From: Ignavibacteriaceae bacterium
GTDB lineage: Bacteria; Bacteroidota; Ignavibacteria; Ignavibacteriales; Ignavibacteriaceae
Assembly (NCBI GenBank): GCA_008933765.1
Contig: WBUK01000001.1
Span: forward strand, 186,001-250,000
Direction of reading: 5' to 3'
Length of the DNA stretch: 64,000 nt
The notes under the pieces are model-generated. The model was given only the letters and a program-made list of their open reading frames with translations, ran no database searches and had not been told where the DNA came from. Positions 11,229 through 19,743 of the stretch are shown piece by piece (the first letter of the stretch is position 1; each line of letters begins with the position of its first letter). A program made the translations under genes and the position numbers.

Positions 11229-12233
11229 TTACTCGTTCACCAAAACAATTTTATAACGCACTGTATCTTCTCTCATTCTTTGCAGTGCTTTGTTCACATC
11301 TTTCATCGGCATTATTTCCCCTACCGATTTAATCCCATGCTTTGCTGAAAAATCAAGCATCTCCGCCAGCATTTTGGGCGGACCTATTAAAGTACCTGCT
11401 ATTTTTCGTCCTTCGTGGAAGACAGTGTAGGGCATTACATTAAGCGGTTTGCTTCCGCCGCCCTCCAACCAAAGTTCGCCCCGCGGTTTAAGTGAAAGCA
11501 TAACTGCTTCCCAGTTCATATCAAACGAGCCGGTAGTTACTATTTGGTCAAAATGACGCGAATACGCTTTGAAATCAGGGTCTTCTTTGGAATTAATAAA
11601 GTGCGAAGCACCCAACTTGAAAGCATCTTCTCTCTTGCTGTCACTGGTTGAAATGGCGGTAACCTCGGCGCCCATCCTTGCCGCAAACTGAATCGCAAAA
11701 TGTCCCAAGCCCCCGATGCCGACAATTCCGACTTTGTCGCCCGGTTTAACACCGTATAAATACAGGGGCGCAAAAACGGTAATCCCCGAGCACATCAGGG
11801 GGCCCGCATCCTCGGAGGCTAACCCATCCGGCACTCTTATCACAAAGGCAGAGTCTGCAATTACTTTATCGGCAAACCCTCCGTTTCTGCCCATACAGGT
11901 AAATTCAGCAAATTCGCACAGGTTTTCGTTACCCGAAAGACACTGTTCGCATTTGTGGCAACTTCTCGATTGCCAACCGAGCGCAACCCTTTCACCTGTA
12001 TTTAAGTGATTTACAGAAGAACCCTTACGCGTTACATGCCCCACAATTTCCTGCCCCGGTATAAACGGGTAACTGCTTCTGTACCAATCGTTATCGATCA
12101 TGTGAAGATCGCTTCTGATTATTCCGCAATGCGTAACGGCAATCTCCACTTCATCGTCTGCTAAAGCCTTTGGCTCATAGCTGTAAGGCTTCAGCTCACC
12201 TCTCGCCTCAAAGGCGGCATATCCATTAATCAT
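11229..12233 (-). CDS. Zinc-type alcohol dehydrogenase-like protein lacking catalytic zinc ligands
   Basis: This 334-residue medium-chain dehydrogenase is closest in pattern to the cinnamyl-alcohol/YahK branch. The structural zinc site is intact (C92, C95, C98, C106 in CHKCEQC...C), as is the nucleotide-binding GIGGLGHFA. The catalytic zinc site is not: the usual CGxCxSD reads CGIIRSD (Ile39 for Cys), and PGHE reads PGQE (Gln61 for His). Only the third ligand, Cys148 in LMCSG, remains. The product may therefore be a zinc-independent oxidoreductase, or may bind metal differently. It is a single gene converging on mdh. The loss of ligands is directly visible; the effect on activity is inferred. 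Confidence 0.88.
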   Translation of the reverse strand: MINGYAAFEARGELKPYSYEPKALADDEVEIAVTHCGIIRSDLHMIDNDWYRSSYPFIPGQEIVGHVTRKGSSVNHLNTGERVALGWQSRSCHKCEQCLSGNENLCEFAEFTCMGRNGGFADKVIADSAFVIRVPDGLASEDAGPLMCSGITVFAPLYLYGVKPGDKVGIVGIGGLGHFAIQFAARMGAEVTAISTSDSKREDAFKLGASHFINSKEDPDFKAYSRHFDQIVTTGSFDMNWEAVMLSLKPRGELWLEGGGSKPLNVMPYTVFHEGRKIAGTLIGPPKMLAEMLDFSAKHGIKSVGEIMPMKDVNKALQRMREDTVRYKIVLVNE

Positions 12234-12334
12234 TTTTTTCTCTCTGATTAATCTGAAAAAATGAGTTAAATTAGTAGTCTAAAATAACCGAACATTTTAA
12301 AATAATTTTACCCTTATAAAGTATATTTTCCCTG

Positions 12335-14173
12335 ATGACCACTTTTTTGAAAAAACCTTCGAATTTCTTCGAAAATCTTCCGAAAATTTTAGAAAATCTT
12401 CCGAATAAGACGATCAGGCTTTATATCATCTTAATCGCCGCTGTGATGTTTATCCCCTTCCTCGGAAATGTTCACTTGTTCGACTGGGACGAAATTAACT
12501 TTGCCGAAGCTTCAAGAGAAATGATTGAAACCGGCGACTATCTGCGCGTTTCAATCGACTATGAGCCTTTTTACGAAAAACCGCCCCTTTTCTTCTGGGT
12601 GCAGACGGCTTCAATGAAAATTTTTGGTGTTAACGAATTTGCCGCCCGCCTGCCGAACGCACTGATTGGAATTGTTGCTCTGCTTATACTTTTTTCAATC
12701 GGCTCCTCCCTGTATAATAAAACATTCGGTGCGCTGTGGGTAGTTTCTTATGCAGGCTCCATTCTCCCCTATTTCTATTTTCGCTCGGGAATACTTGACC
12801 CTCTGTTTAATCTTTTCATGTTTCTTTCAGTTTGGTATATCTTCAAAAATTTTAATTACGAAGAGAACAAAATGCGCTCCCTTTTGTTAGCGGGGGTCTA
12901 TTCGGGGCTTGCAATTTTGGTGAAGGGACCGGTCGGCTTGTTGCTGCCGGGGCTTACATTTATTGTCTTCAATCTGATCCGTATGAAAACAGTGAAACTA
13001 AAAAACCAAGTTGATCAGGTTGAAGAATTTAAAAACGGAAAAACGGCTGCTGCAGATTCTACTCCTGAAAAACTGCAAACCGAAAAAACAGTGGGTGAAA
13101 AATTTCAAATTTTTAGAATGATTCTCTTCGGAATTGTTGCACTTGCAGTTGCGGGGCTTTGGTTTGGGGTTGAACTTGCGGTTAACGGCACCACTTTTCT
13201 TGAAGCGTTTATTTTGTATCAAATCAGGCTGCTTACCACCGGTGACGCCGGTTTCAGCGGACCAATCTACTATCATGTGGTGGTTGTTTTATTAGGTTGT
13301 TTCCCTGCCTCTTTCTTCCTGTTTTATTCTTTCAGAAAAGAAAGGGCTATAAACGAAAACGGTGCTCAGTTCAGAACTATTATGATTCTCCTTCTTGCTG
13401 TTGTAATCATTATCTTTTCAATTGTGGAAACAAAGATTGTTCACTACTCTTCACTTGCCTACTACCCTGTCTCGTTTCTGGGGGCTTTGGCGCTTTATAA
13501 CATTGCTGAAAGGAAAGTAAAATCTTTTAAAGGGCTTAAAATTTCGCTATCTGTTGCCGGTGTTTTCATCGGTTTATTGCTGTCTTCTATTGCACTATTG
13601 GGTATTTATAAAAAAGATATTATCCCATACTTAACGGATGATTTTGTGAAAGCAAACCTGCAGGCGGATTCGGTCTGGTATGGTTTTGAACCGGTTATCG
13701 GTTTGCTGCTGATTGTCTTCACAATTTTTGGAGTGGTTCTTCTGAACAGAAATCATATTTTAAAATCTGCTTTTTTCTTCTATGGTGGTACTGCATTTAC
13801 CCTTTCACTCATGTTGCCCCTTATGTTACCCCAAATCGAAAACTATACTCAGGGTGCACCGGTTGCTTTTTATGAAAGCTTACAGGGGAAAGATGTTTAT
13901 GTGAAATCCGTGGGGTTCAGAAGCTATGCGGATATTTTTTACAGCAGAAAAATGAAGAAAAACAGCGCCTCCGGAATTGGTGTAAAACACAGCGAAATTG
14001 AAAACTACCTGATCTACGGCAATATTAAAAAGCCGGCTTATTTTGTTACCAAAATTAATGAACGGGAGAAGTGGACAAAAATTCCCACCCTTAAAGTTTT
14101 GTACGAAAAAAATGGCTTTATTTTTTTGAAAAGAAAATCTGAGAAAGAAATAACAAGCGAAAAGAATGACTAA
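12335..14173 (+). CDS. Integral-membrane glycosyltransferase, PMT/ArnT type (GT-C fold)
   Basis: A 612-residue polytopic membrane protein with about a dozen hydrophobic segments. Near the N terminus, after the first helix, FDWDEINFAEASREM provides the acidic pair typical of the first periplasmic loop in ArnT/PMT enzymes, followed by EKPPLFFW and FAARLPNAL. These enzymes move a sugar from a polyprenyl-phosphate donor to lipid A or a protein; the acceptor here is unknown. A charged segment near residues 220-250 interrupts the membrane region. The ribosome site before ATG 12335 is weak, so the exact start is uncertain. It converges on a GT2 of the Dpm1 type (14277-15017), which could make the lipid-linked sugar. 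Confidence 0.85.
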   Translation: MTTFLKKPSNFFENLPKILENLPNKTIRLYIILIAAVMFIPFLGNVHLFDWDEINFAEASREMIETGDYLRVSIDYEPFYEKPPLFFWVQTASMKIFGVNEFAARLPNALIGIVALLILFSIGSSLYNKTFGALWVVSYAGSILPYFYFRSGILDPLFNLFMFLSVWYIFKNFNYEENKMRSLLLAGVYSGLAILVKGPVGLLLPGLTFIVFNLIRMKTVKLKNQVDQVEEFKNGKTAAADSTPEKLQTEKTVGEKFQIFRMILFGIVALAVAGLWFGVELAVNGTTFLEAFILYQIRLLTTGDAGFSGPIYYHVVVVLLGCFPASFFLFYSFRKERAINENGAQFRTIMILLLAVVIIIFSIVETKIVHYSSLAYYPVSFLGALALYNIAERKVKSFKGLKISLSVAGVFIGLLLSSIALLGIYKKDIIPYLTDDFVKANLQADSVWYGFEPVIGLLLIVFTIFGVVLLNRNHILKSAFFFYGGTAFTLSLMLPLMLPQIENYTQGAPVAFYESLQGKDVYVKSVGFRSYADIFYSRKMKKNSASGIGVKHSEIENYLIYGNIKKPAYFVTKINEREKWTKIPTLKVLYEKNGFIFLKRKSEKEITSEKND

Positions 14174-14245
14174 GTGCTTGGTGAAAGAGTAACCGGAAGA
14201 ATTTTTAATTGCTTGAGGAATAGTGAACCGGAAGATTTAATAAAC
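14141..14245. repeat. 35-bp degenerate tandem repeat spanning the 3' end of the PMT gene
   Basis: Three successive 35-bp units start at 14141, 14176 and 14211. Units two and three share GCTTG and ACCGGAAGA; unit one is the end of the coding region with its stop codon (14171-14173) and matches unit two at roughly 20 of 35 positions. The array fills the short gap before the convergent gene. Confidence 0.65.
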
Positions 14246-14276
14246 GGAAAGCCAAGAAAAAGCAGCAAAAACCGCA

Positions 14277-15017
14277 CTAATCGTAAATCTTAAACCTGCC
14301 AAGCCCCATTTTTTGCAGGCGATGTTTCAATGAAGTAATCAAAACACCAATTCCGTAGATTGAACTTCTGCGGAAATTAATTGAAGAAGCCTCTTCAAAA
14401 TATTTTGTCGGGCAACTTACCTCACCAATATCGAAACCCTTAAAGATAATCTGCGAAAGCATTTGGTTATCGAAAACAAAATCATCCGAATTTGCCTCCA
14501 AGTTCAACGCACGCAACACTTCTGCAGAAAATGCGCGGTAACCTGTGTGATACTCCGAAAGTTTCTGACCAACCAACCAGTTCTGAACCAAAGTTAAAAC
14601 CCGGTTTGCTATATATTTATAGATTGGCATGCCCCCCTTCAACGCCCCCTTGCCCAAAATACGGGAAGCCAACACAACAGGGTAAAGCTCGTTTGCAATC
14701 AACCAGGAAAGTGAAGGAATAAGTTTGGGGGTGTATTGATAGTCGGGGTGGAGCATAATAACAATATCCGCACCCAGTTCAAGCGCCTTGCGGTAACAGG
14801 TTTTCTGATTGCCGCCGTAACCTTTGTTACTGTCGTGTTTTATCAGATGTTTTATGCCAAGTCTTTTGCCCACCTCTGTTGTTTCATCGCTGCTTGCATC
14901 ATCAACCAACACCACTTCATCAACGATATCAAAAGGGATTTCGTTGTAGGTCATCTCAAGCGTTTTCGCAGCATTGTAGGCAGGCAGCACTACAACAATT
15001 TTCTTACCGTTGAGCAC
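14277..15017 (-). CDS. GT2 glycosyltransferase, dolichyl-phosphate mannose synthase type
   Basis: A 246-residue soluble family 2 glycosyltransferase: [12 protein letters not shown] opens the nucleotide-sugar fold, [11 protein letters not shown] gives the acidic UDP/GDP site, and MLHPDYQY replaces the usual DADLQHP-type metal site while keeping Asp. YHTGYRAFS matches the Dpm1-like acceptor region. It probably transfers a sugar to polyprenyl phosphate, which would supply a lipid-linked donor to a GT-C enzyme such as the one converging on it. It starts 9 bp after the stop of the hybrid kinase and is the last gene of the exopolysaccharide operon. Confidence 0.85.
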   Translation of the reverse strand: MLNGKKIVVVLPAYNAAKTLEMTYNEIPFDIVDEVVLVDDASSDETTEVGKRLGIKHLIKHDSNKGYGGNQKTCYRKALELGADIVIMLHPDYQYTPKLIPSLSWLIANELYPVVLASRILGKGALKGGMPIYKYIANRVLTLVQNWLVGQKLSEYHTGYRAFSAEVLRALNLEANSDDFVFDNQMLSQIIFKGFDIGEVSCPTKYFEEASSINFRRSSIYGIGVLITSLKHRLQKMGLGRFKIYD

Positions 15018-15026
15018 AGGCGAAAA

Positions 15027-18000
15027 TTAAAAAATTTTGCTTAACACTTCAACAATTTTGCTTCTGAATATCGGTTTTGAAACAAAATCGTTGAACCCGG
15101 TGGCAATAAATTTCTCTTTGTCTCCCGGAAGAACATAAGCAGTTACTGCAATTACCGGCGTGTTTTCTAAACCATCCATCGTGCGGATAATTTTAAGTGC
15201 GTCTAAACCGTTATATTCGCCTTGAAGGTTAATATCCAGCACAATAAAATCAAATTTCTCACTTTCCAACATCGGAATAGCATCCTCAAAACTTTGAGAA
15301 AATTTGATGTTTTTCAACTCTTTCATCTGCACTTTGAAGAGGATTTGCGAGTCAAGCTGGTCTTCAATATACAAACAAGTTAATTTGGTAAGGTCCACCC
15401 CTGCAGGTGCCTCGGCCGGTTGTTGCGCGGGTTCGGTAACCAAAGTTCCTTTAGAATATCTCCTCGTCGTTGCAGGGTCACTTTGTGTAACCGGCCGTTG
15501 AGGAGTTGTCTCCTGATATCTCTCAGTTGTAGGATATGTCGGTTGTGTAGTTTGTGGACGGGTAGGTTTATCCTGCGGAACATTTTCAAAAGTTCTTCTG
15601 AATGACTCGGAATCAAGCGACTTATCTTTCTCAAATGTGTCTCTTCTGTAACCTGTGTTTCTGAAAGGGTCTTCCATCTGTAGGGTTACGGATTCAGAAG
15701 TTCGGTCAAACGACGATGTTTCTCTTGTCCCTCTGGTTTTTAAAAACTCCAATTCCCTGTCAAAGTCAAAATCTTCGTATTCCCCTCTTGGAGGAGTTGG
15801 GCCTAACTCAGAAGCATAAGAGGCGCTTGGTGTAACCTGTGCCGGGCTTGGTGCGGAAGGCATCTTAGTTGCTGCGGGTGCCGCAGGTCGTGGGGCAACA
15901 GGTGCCGTGCGTGAGCTTTGATCACCAACAGAATCAATTGAACGCGCATCAGCAACTAATGCCGGCTTGAACAATTTTTCTTTACCTTCTTCGGCAGTGC
16001 TCTCGGTTGTTTTGAACACCGCGTTAATCGGAAGAATTAACCCAATTTCGTGCGGTGTGTTAGTCTTTTTAATTATTTCAAATTTTCCGCCTAAAAGATC
16101 AAACAACCGTTGTGCTGAAAATAGTGTAAACCTCGAAACTCCAAACCCGCGAAGCTTGGATACATCAAGATCAATAAAAAGATTTTGAATATTATAGAGC
16201 AGCTGCTGTTGAATCATCACATGATGGTCCCGGAAAGTAACAATAAAATTTGAACCATCTATCTGATAACCACTCATAATTATCTGTTTTTCAACTGATA
16301 CATGGCAGATTACTTTCAGTATCAGTTCAATTAAATCAGCTATTTTATCCCGATCTGAAGAGATTTGCAAGTCAGCAGTCACTTTTTCGATTTCGATCGG
16401 CTTCTTCCACGGGTTGTTTGATTCCGCAAAATCTTTCATCACCCTATTGAACAACTCACCCAAAGAAAACTCTGTTTTGTTCAATTCGTTGAAGTGTTCT
16501 TCAATCTGAGCATATTCAGAGATTGAATCCATCGTGTAAAGCAATTTTTTCCTGTTTTCATCGATAAATTCGATCGCTTCCTGTTGTTCTGATGTTGGCT
16601 CTTCAAGCGAATCTTTAAGCTCGGCGATGAAGCCGACTATAACATTAATCGGTGTTAAGATTTCATGGAAAATGAACGAAAGTTGCGAAGCTTCTATTCC
16701 ACCGGCTTTTATTTCGTGTTCACCAGATTTATCTTTTTCTACATAAACAATCTTCTCTACTTCAACGGGTTTATCGACATATACAACCTTTTCAACCTCT
16801 TTTTCAACCACCACTTCTTTGGGTGCCGGCGCCGGTGCAGCTACTTTTCCAATAAAAGACATCCGGTTTATCTCGCCGTCAACTCCCTGAAATGCAGTTG
16901 AAGTAAATTCAACATCCAGCAACGAACCGCCTTTTATCTTTATTTTCGTCGTAAAGCTGAAAGGAGTAAAACTTTTTTTAAGGAAATTGCTTCGTGCCTC
17001 TTCAGGGGCAAAGGAAACAATGCTGTTGTTAATAAGTTCCGAGTGGGTAAACCCAAGATACTTTTCTGTTGCAGGGTTAACTTCAGTAATGAACCCGGTG
17101 CTGTCGGTTATAATTAAAATATCCTGAGAATGTTCAAAAGCGGTTCTCATCATCTGAAGCCGCTCTTCTTTTTCAAGCAACCCGGTTATATCCCGCACTA
17201 TATTAAAATAGGCGTTCGCACCTTCATAGGTGAAAGCAACTTTGAAAATTTCTACCTGAATCAACGAGCCGTCTTTTTTCCGGTGCTTGTAAGGTCCGTC
17301 AAATTTCTCTTCTTCATTTTTGGCGGAACCGGCAATGCTTTGTATATCATCAAACAGGTAAAGATCGGTAAGATCCATCTGAAGAAATTCATCTCTGCTG
17401 TAGCCATACAGCGATAATGCAGCTGCATTTACATCTAAGAATTTGAATGACTCCAAATCATAAATGAACACTGCATCCGGGTTTTTACTGACTAAAAATT
17501 CGTACATTTTGTTTTTCAGTTTTAAAACATTTTCAAGATTAAAAATATTAGAATCATCAAATATAAGGCTATTATCTGATTTAATGTTACCGCTTATACT
17601 CTCAGTTTCATATTTTTTTGCTATCCCAAGCAGAGCTACTAACTTGTTTTCTAAATCTAAAAATGGGATTTCCAAAATTTCAAACGGCTCTGCTAATACA
17701 ACTCCCTTTACATTTTTGGTAACAATTTTTACAATTGAACCGACTTCTTTCAGGTACTCTTCAAGTGAAGAATAAAACAGATCAACATACGGAGGAACGA
17801 ACTGTTTCTCGGTCCTCCCTTCCAACTGGCTTGTTTTTAAGTTAAAAAGTGATGCATATTTATCGTTTACAAGAACATATTTACCTTCAGGGTCTTTCAG
17901 CCAGATCATTTCCGTCAGGCTGTTTGCGCTCGCCTGAAGCCGGGTTTTCGTAAGATATGTGAACGGATAGGAAGATTCTATATCACCGATCAAATCAAGC

Positions 18001-18416
18001 AGACCCGAACTCAGGTTCAGTTTGTCGCGTTCCTGACCGGAAAAACTGAGTTTAAGCGAGCCGGAATCGTTTTGTTCAGATTCGCTGAAATGCAGCAACC
18101 TGAATCGCTCTTCCTGATATTCAACAGTCCGGAATTTGTAGGAAACTGAAATCTCTTTACCGTTCCTTAAAAACAGGCTGATACTCTCGCCATATTCTTT
18201 ACTCTCCGACGAAGTAAGCAGAGTTTTAATCTTCCTGCTCTCTGAAATCAGAAACAAATCTGCAAACGATATTGCGCCCGCACCAATTCCAAATAGATCA
18301 GTCGCCGGCTTATTGTAAGCTATTAGGTTTCCGCTTGAATCAACCACGATAAAGGGTGACTGTAATCCGGCGGCAAAACCATCGAAAACACTTTTAAGCC
18401 CGGCACCTGCTTCCAT
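15027..18416 (-). CDS. PAS-rich hybrid histidine kinase with degenerate ATPase and C-terminal receiver
   Basis: A 1129-residue cytoplasmic signalling protein with no clear membrane segment. Domains in order: PAS-like regions near residues 1-110, 165-265, 305-415 and 425-525; a linker with repeated VEK-VVYV-type segments (530-562); a dimerisation/phosphoacceptor helix with FIFHEILTP (His584); an ATPase-like domain; a long Pro/Thr-rich linker; and a receiver (about 1006-1129) with Asp1061 (VLDINL), a Thr in VTAY and Lys1114 (VSKP). The ATPase looks impaired: the N box reads LILKVICHV without the usual Asn, and the DxGxG motif is replaced by DHHVMIQQQ, although a GFGVSRF segment resembles the later glycine box. 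It lies 7 bp after the FN3 lipoprotein in the exopolysaccharide operon and may report or gate polymer synthesis. Confidence 0.85.
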   Translation of the reverse strand: MEAGAGLKSVFDGFAAGLQSPFIVVDSSGNLIAYNKPATDLFGIGAGAISFADLFLISESRKIKTLLTSSESKEYGESISLFLRNGKEISVSYKFRTVEYQEERFRLLHFSESEQNDSGSLKLSFSGQERDKLNLSSGLLDLIGDIESSYPFTYLTKTRLQASANSLTEMIWLKDPEGKYVLVNDKYASLFNLKTSQLEGRTEKQFVPPYVDLFYSSLEEYLKEVGSIVKIVTKNVKGVVLAEPFEILEIPFLDLENKLVALLGIAKKYETESISGNIKSDNSLIFDDSNIFNLENVLKLKNKMYEFLVSKNPDAVFIYDLESFKFLDVNAAALSLYGYSRDEFLQMDLTDLYLFDDIQSIAGSAKNEEEKFDGPYKHRKKDGSLIQVEIFKVAFTYEGANAYFNIVRDITGLLEKEERLQMMRTAFEHSQDILIITDSTGFITEVNPATEKYLGFTHSELINNSIVSFAPEEARSNFLKKSFTPFSFTTKIKIKGGSLLDVEFTSTAFQGVDGEINRMSFIGKVAAPAPAPKEVVVEKEVEKVVYVDKPVEVEKIVYVEKDKSGEHEIKAGGIEASQLSFIFHEILTPINVIVGFIAELKDSLEEPTSEQQEAIEFIDENRKKLLYTMDSISEYAQIEEHFNELNKTEFSLGELFNRVMKDFAESNNPWKKPIEIEKVTADLQISSDRDKIADLIELILKVICHVSVEKQIIMSGYQIDGSNFIVTFRDHHVMIQQQLLYNIQNLFIDLDVSKLRGFGVSRFTLFSAQRLFDLLGGKFEIIKKTNTPHEIGLILPINAVFKTTESTAEEGKEKLFKPALVADARSIDSVGDQSSRTAPVAPRPAAPAATKMPSAPSPAQVTPSASYASELGPTPPRGEYEDFDFDRELEFLKTRGTRETSSFDRTSESVTLQMEDPFRNTGYRRDTFEKDKSLDSESFRRTFENVPQDKPTRPQTTQPTYPTTERYQETTPQRPVTQSDPATTRRYSKGTLVTEPAQQPAEAPAGVDLTKLTCLYIEDQLDSQILFKVQMKELKNIKFSQSFEDAIPMLESEKFDFIVLDINLQGEYNGLDALKIIRTMDGLENTPVIAVTAYVLPGDKEKFIATGFNDFVSKPIFRSKIVEVLSKIF

Positions 18417-18423
18417 TATTCAA

Positions 18424-19725
18424 TCATCTTTTTGTGCGTTCGTCGCGAAATATCGGTTTAGAACCCGCGGGAATCGTAACGAACACCTCGTTTGAAGGTT
18501 TGGAGATATAATCCTGTCTGGCTATTTTAATCCTGTAGTAATATGTTTTACCCGGCACAACCAAAGTATCGTCAAAAGCGGTTATATCCTGCGATAAATA
18601 AGCCAATGCCTGGTAGGTACCACCGGCACCTTCTTTTCGCTCAACAATGTTACTTTCTTCCTGGTTTGAGTTATCTCTCCAGGTAAGTTTTACCATCTTT
18701 TTGCTTGCTGCAGGTGGTTCGGCATAAACAGCAACTAAGTTAGAAGCAGGGTTAAGATCGAAGGGCCAGGTTACAACCGACACTTCCTTTGAGAAACCTG
18801 AATCAGACTGGGCAATCACTCTAATCTTATAATAATATGTGGCTCCTGCTGAAAGTGACCCGGAGTTATCCGTGTATGAAGTGCGGTTGGCAGCCACCGT
18901 TGCAATTGAACTCCACAGCGACGAACTTGCGGCTCGTCTCATTACATTTAAGAAGACTGCATCAGTTGCACGGTTCGTCCAGTTAAGTTCCACTTCCTTC
19001 GTACCCCATGCCTTTGCAGTTAAACCCGTAGGCCCCAGCACACCGGAACCGGTTCCGCCTTCTGAATTAATTATCGTACTGAACGGCGATTTACCAATAC
19101 GGTTGTAACCTTTAATTTTATAATAATTTATCGTTCCCGGTTTAGGGAATGGGAATAATCTTGTTGCCCCGGAAACATCGGCATACTGGTAAAATGAAGC
19201 ATCATTCGTGTTTATTTCACTAACCCAAATTTCGTAACCATCAACCAATTTTGAGGAGTCCTGCCACGATAGAATGATTTCCGACGAACCTTCAGGCTCT
19301 ATGATTGAAAGACCAAAGGGCGCCGAAGGTGGGTCTTTTGAAAGAATAACCGTTATGTTCGTTTTAGTGTCACTGTTTGTGAAGTTGCCGCCAAGATCGT
19401 AAACACGAATATAGTAACTGAACTTCTTATTGATAAAAGTTGCAGAATCAAGATTTAATGTTACTTTAGGTCGTACTCCATTTTCAGCCGGGTAAGAACC
19501 TTGCATAACCCCATCAATATAAAGCTCAACTTTGGCAATACCTTGATCGTCAAAAGCATCGTAGATTATTTCTTGAGGCGCAAGGACTATTGTATCATTA
19601 GATTTGGGAGAGTAAAGCGATACCTGTGGAGGGATCGAATCACCTCCGCCGATTATATCTAAACAGGATGAAAATGAAATAGTAACTATTGATAAGATGA
19701 CAATTAAGCCAAACTTTTTAATCAT
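18424..19725 (-). CDS. Lipoprotein with Ig-like and fibronectin type III domains
   Basis: The 433-residue product has a lipoprotein signal with the cysteine in SFSSC near residue 20, so it should be anchored in a membrane facing the periplasm or surface. After it comes an Ig-like segment (PPQVSLYSPKSNDTI), then three FN3-like repeats recognisable by 'LSWQDSSK...YEIW', 'ELNWTNRATD...ATYYYKIRV' and 'LTWRDNSNQEE...KTYYYRIKI'. Such domains bind carbohydrate or protein partners or act as spacers. It is cotranscribed with the exopolysaccharide genes (18 bp after the deacetylase-like gene, 7 bp before the kinase) and could contact the polymer. No catalytic motif is seen. Confidence 0.85.
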   Translation of the reverse strand: MIKKFGLIVILSIVTISFSSCLDIIGGGDSIPPQVSLYSPKSNDTIVLAPQEIIYDAFDDQGIAKVELYIDGVMQGSYPAENGVRPKVTLNLDSATFINKKFSYYIRVYDLGGNFTNSDTKTNITVILSKDPPSAPFGLSIIEPEGSSEIILSWQDSSKLVDGYEIWVSEINTNDASFYQYADVSGATRLFPFPKPGTINYYKIKGYNRIGKSPFSTIINSEGGTGSGVLGPTGLTAKAWGTKEVELNWTNRATDAVFLNVMRRAASSSLWSSIATVAANRTSYTDNSGSLSAGATYYYKIRVIAQSDSGFSKEVSVVTWPFDLNPASNLVAVYAEPPAASKKMVKLTWRDNSNQEESNIVERKEGAGGTYQALAYLSQDITAFDDTLVVPGKTYYYRIKIARQDYISKPSNEVFVTIPAGSKPIFRDERTKR

Positions 19726-19743
19726 GGTAAAAACCGATTTTTT

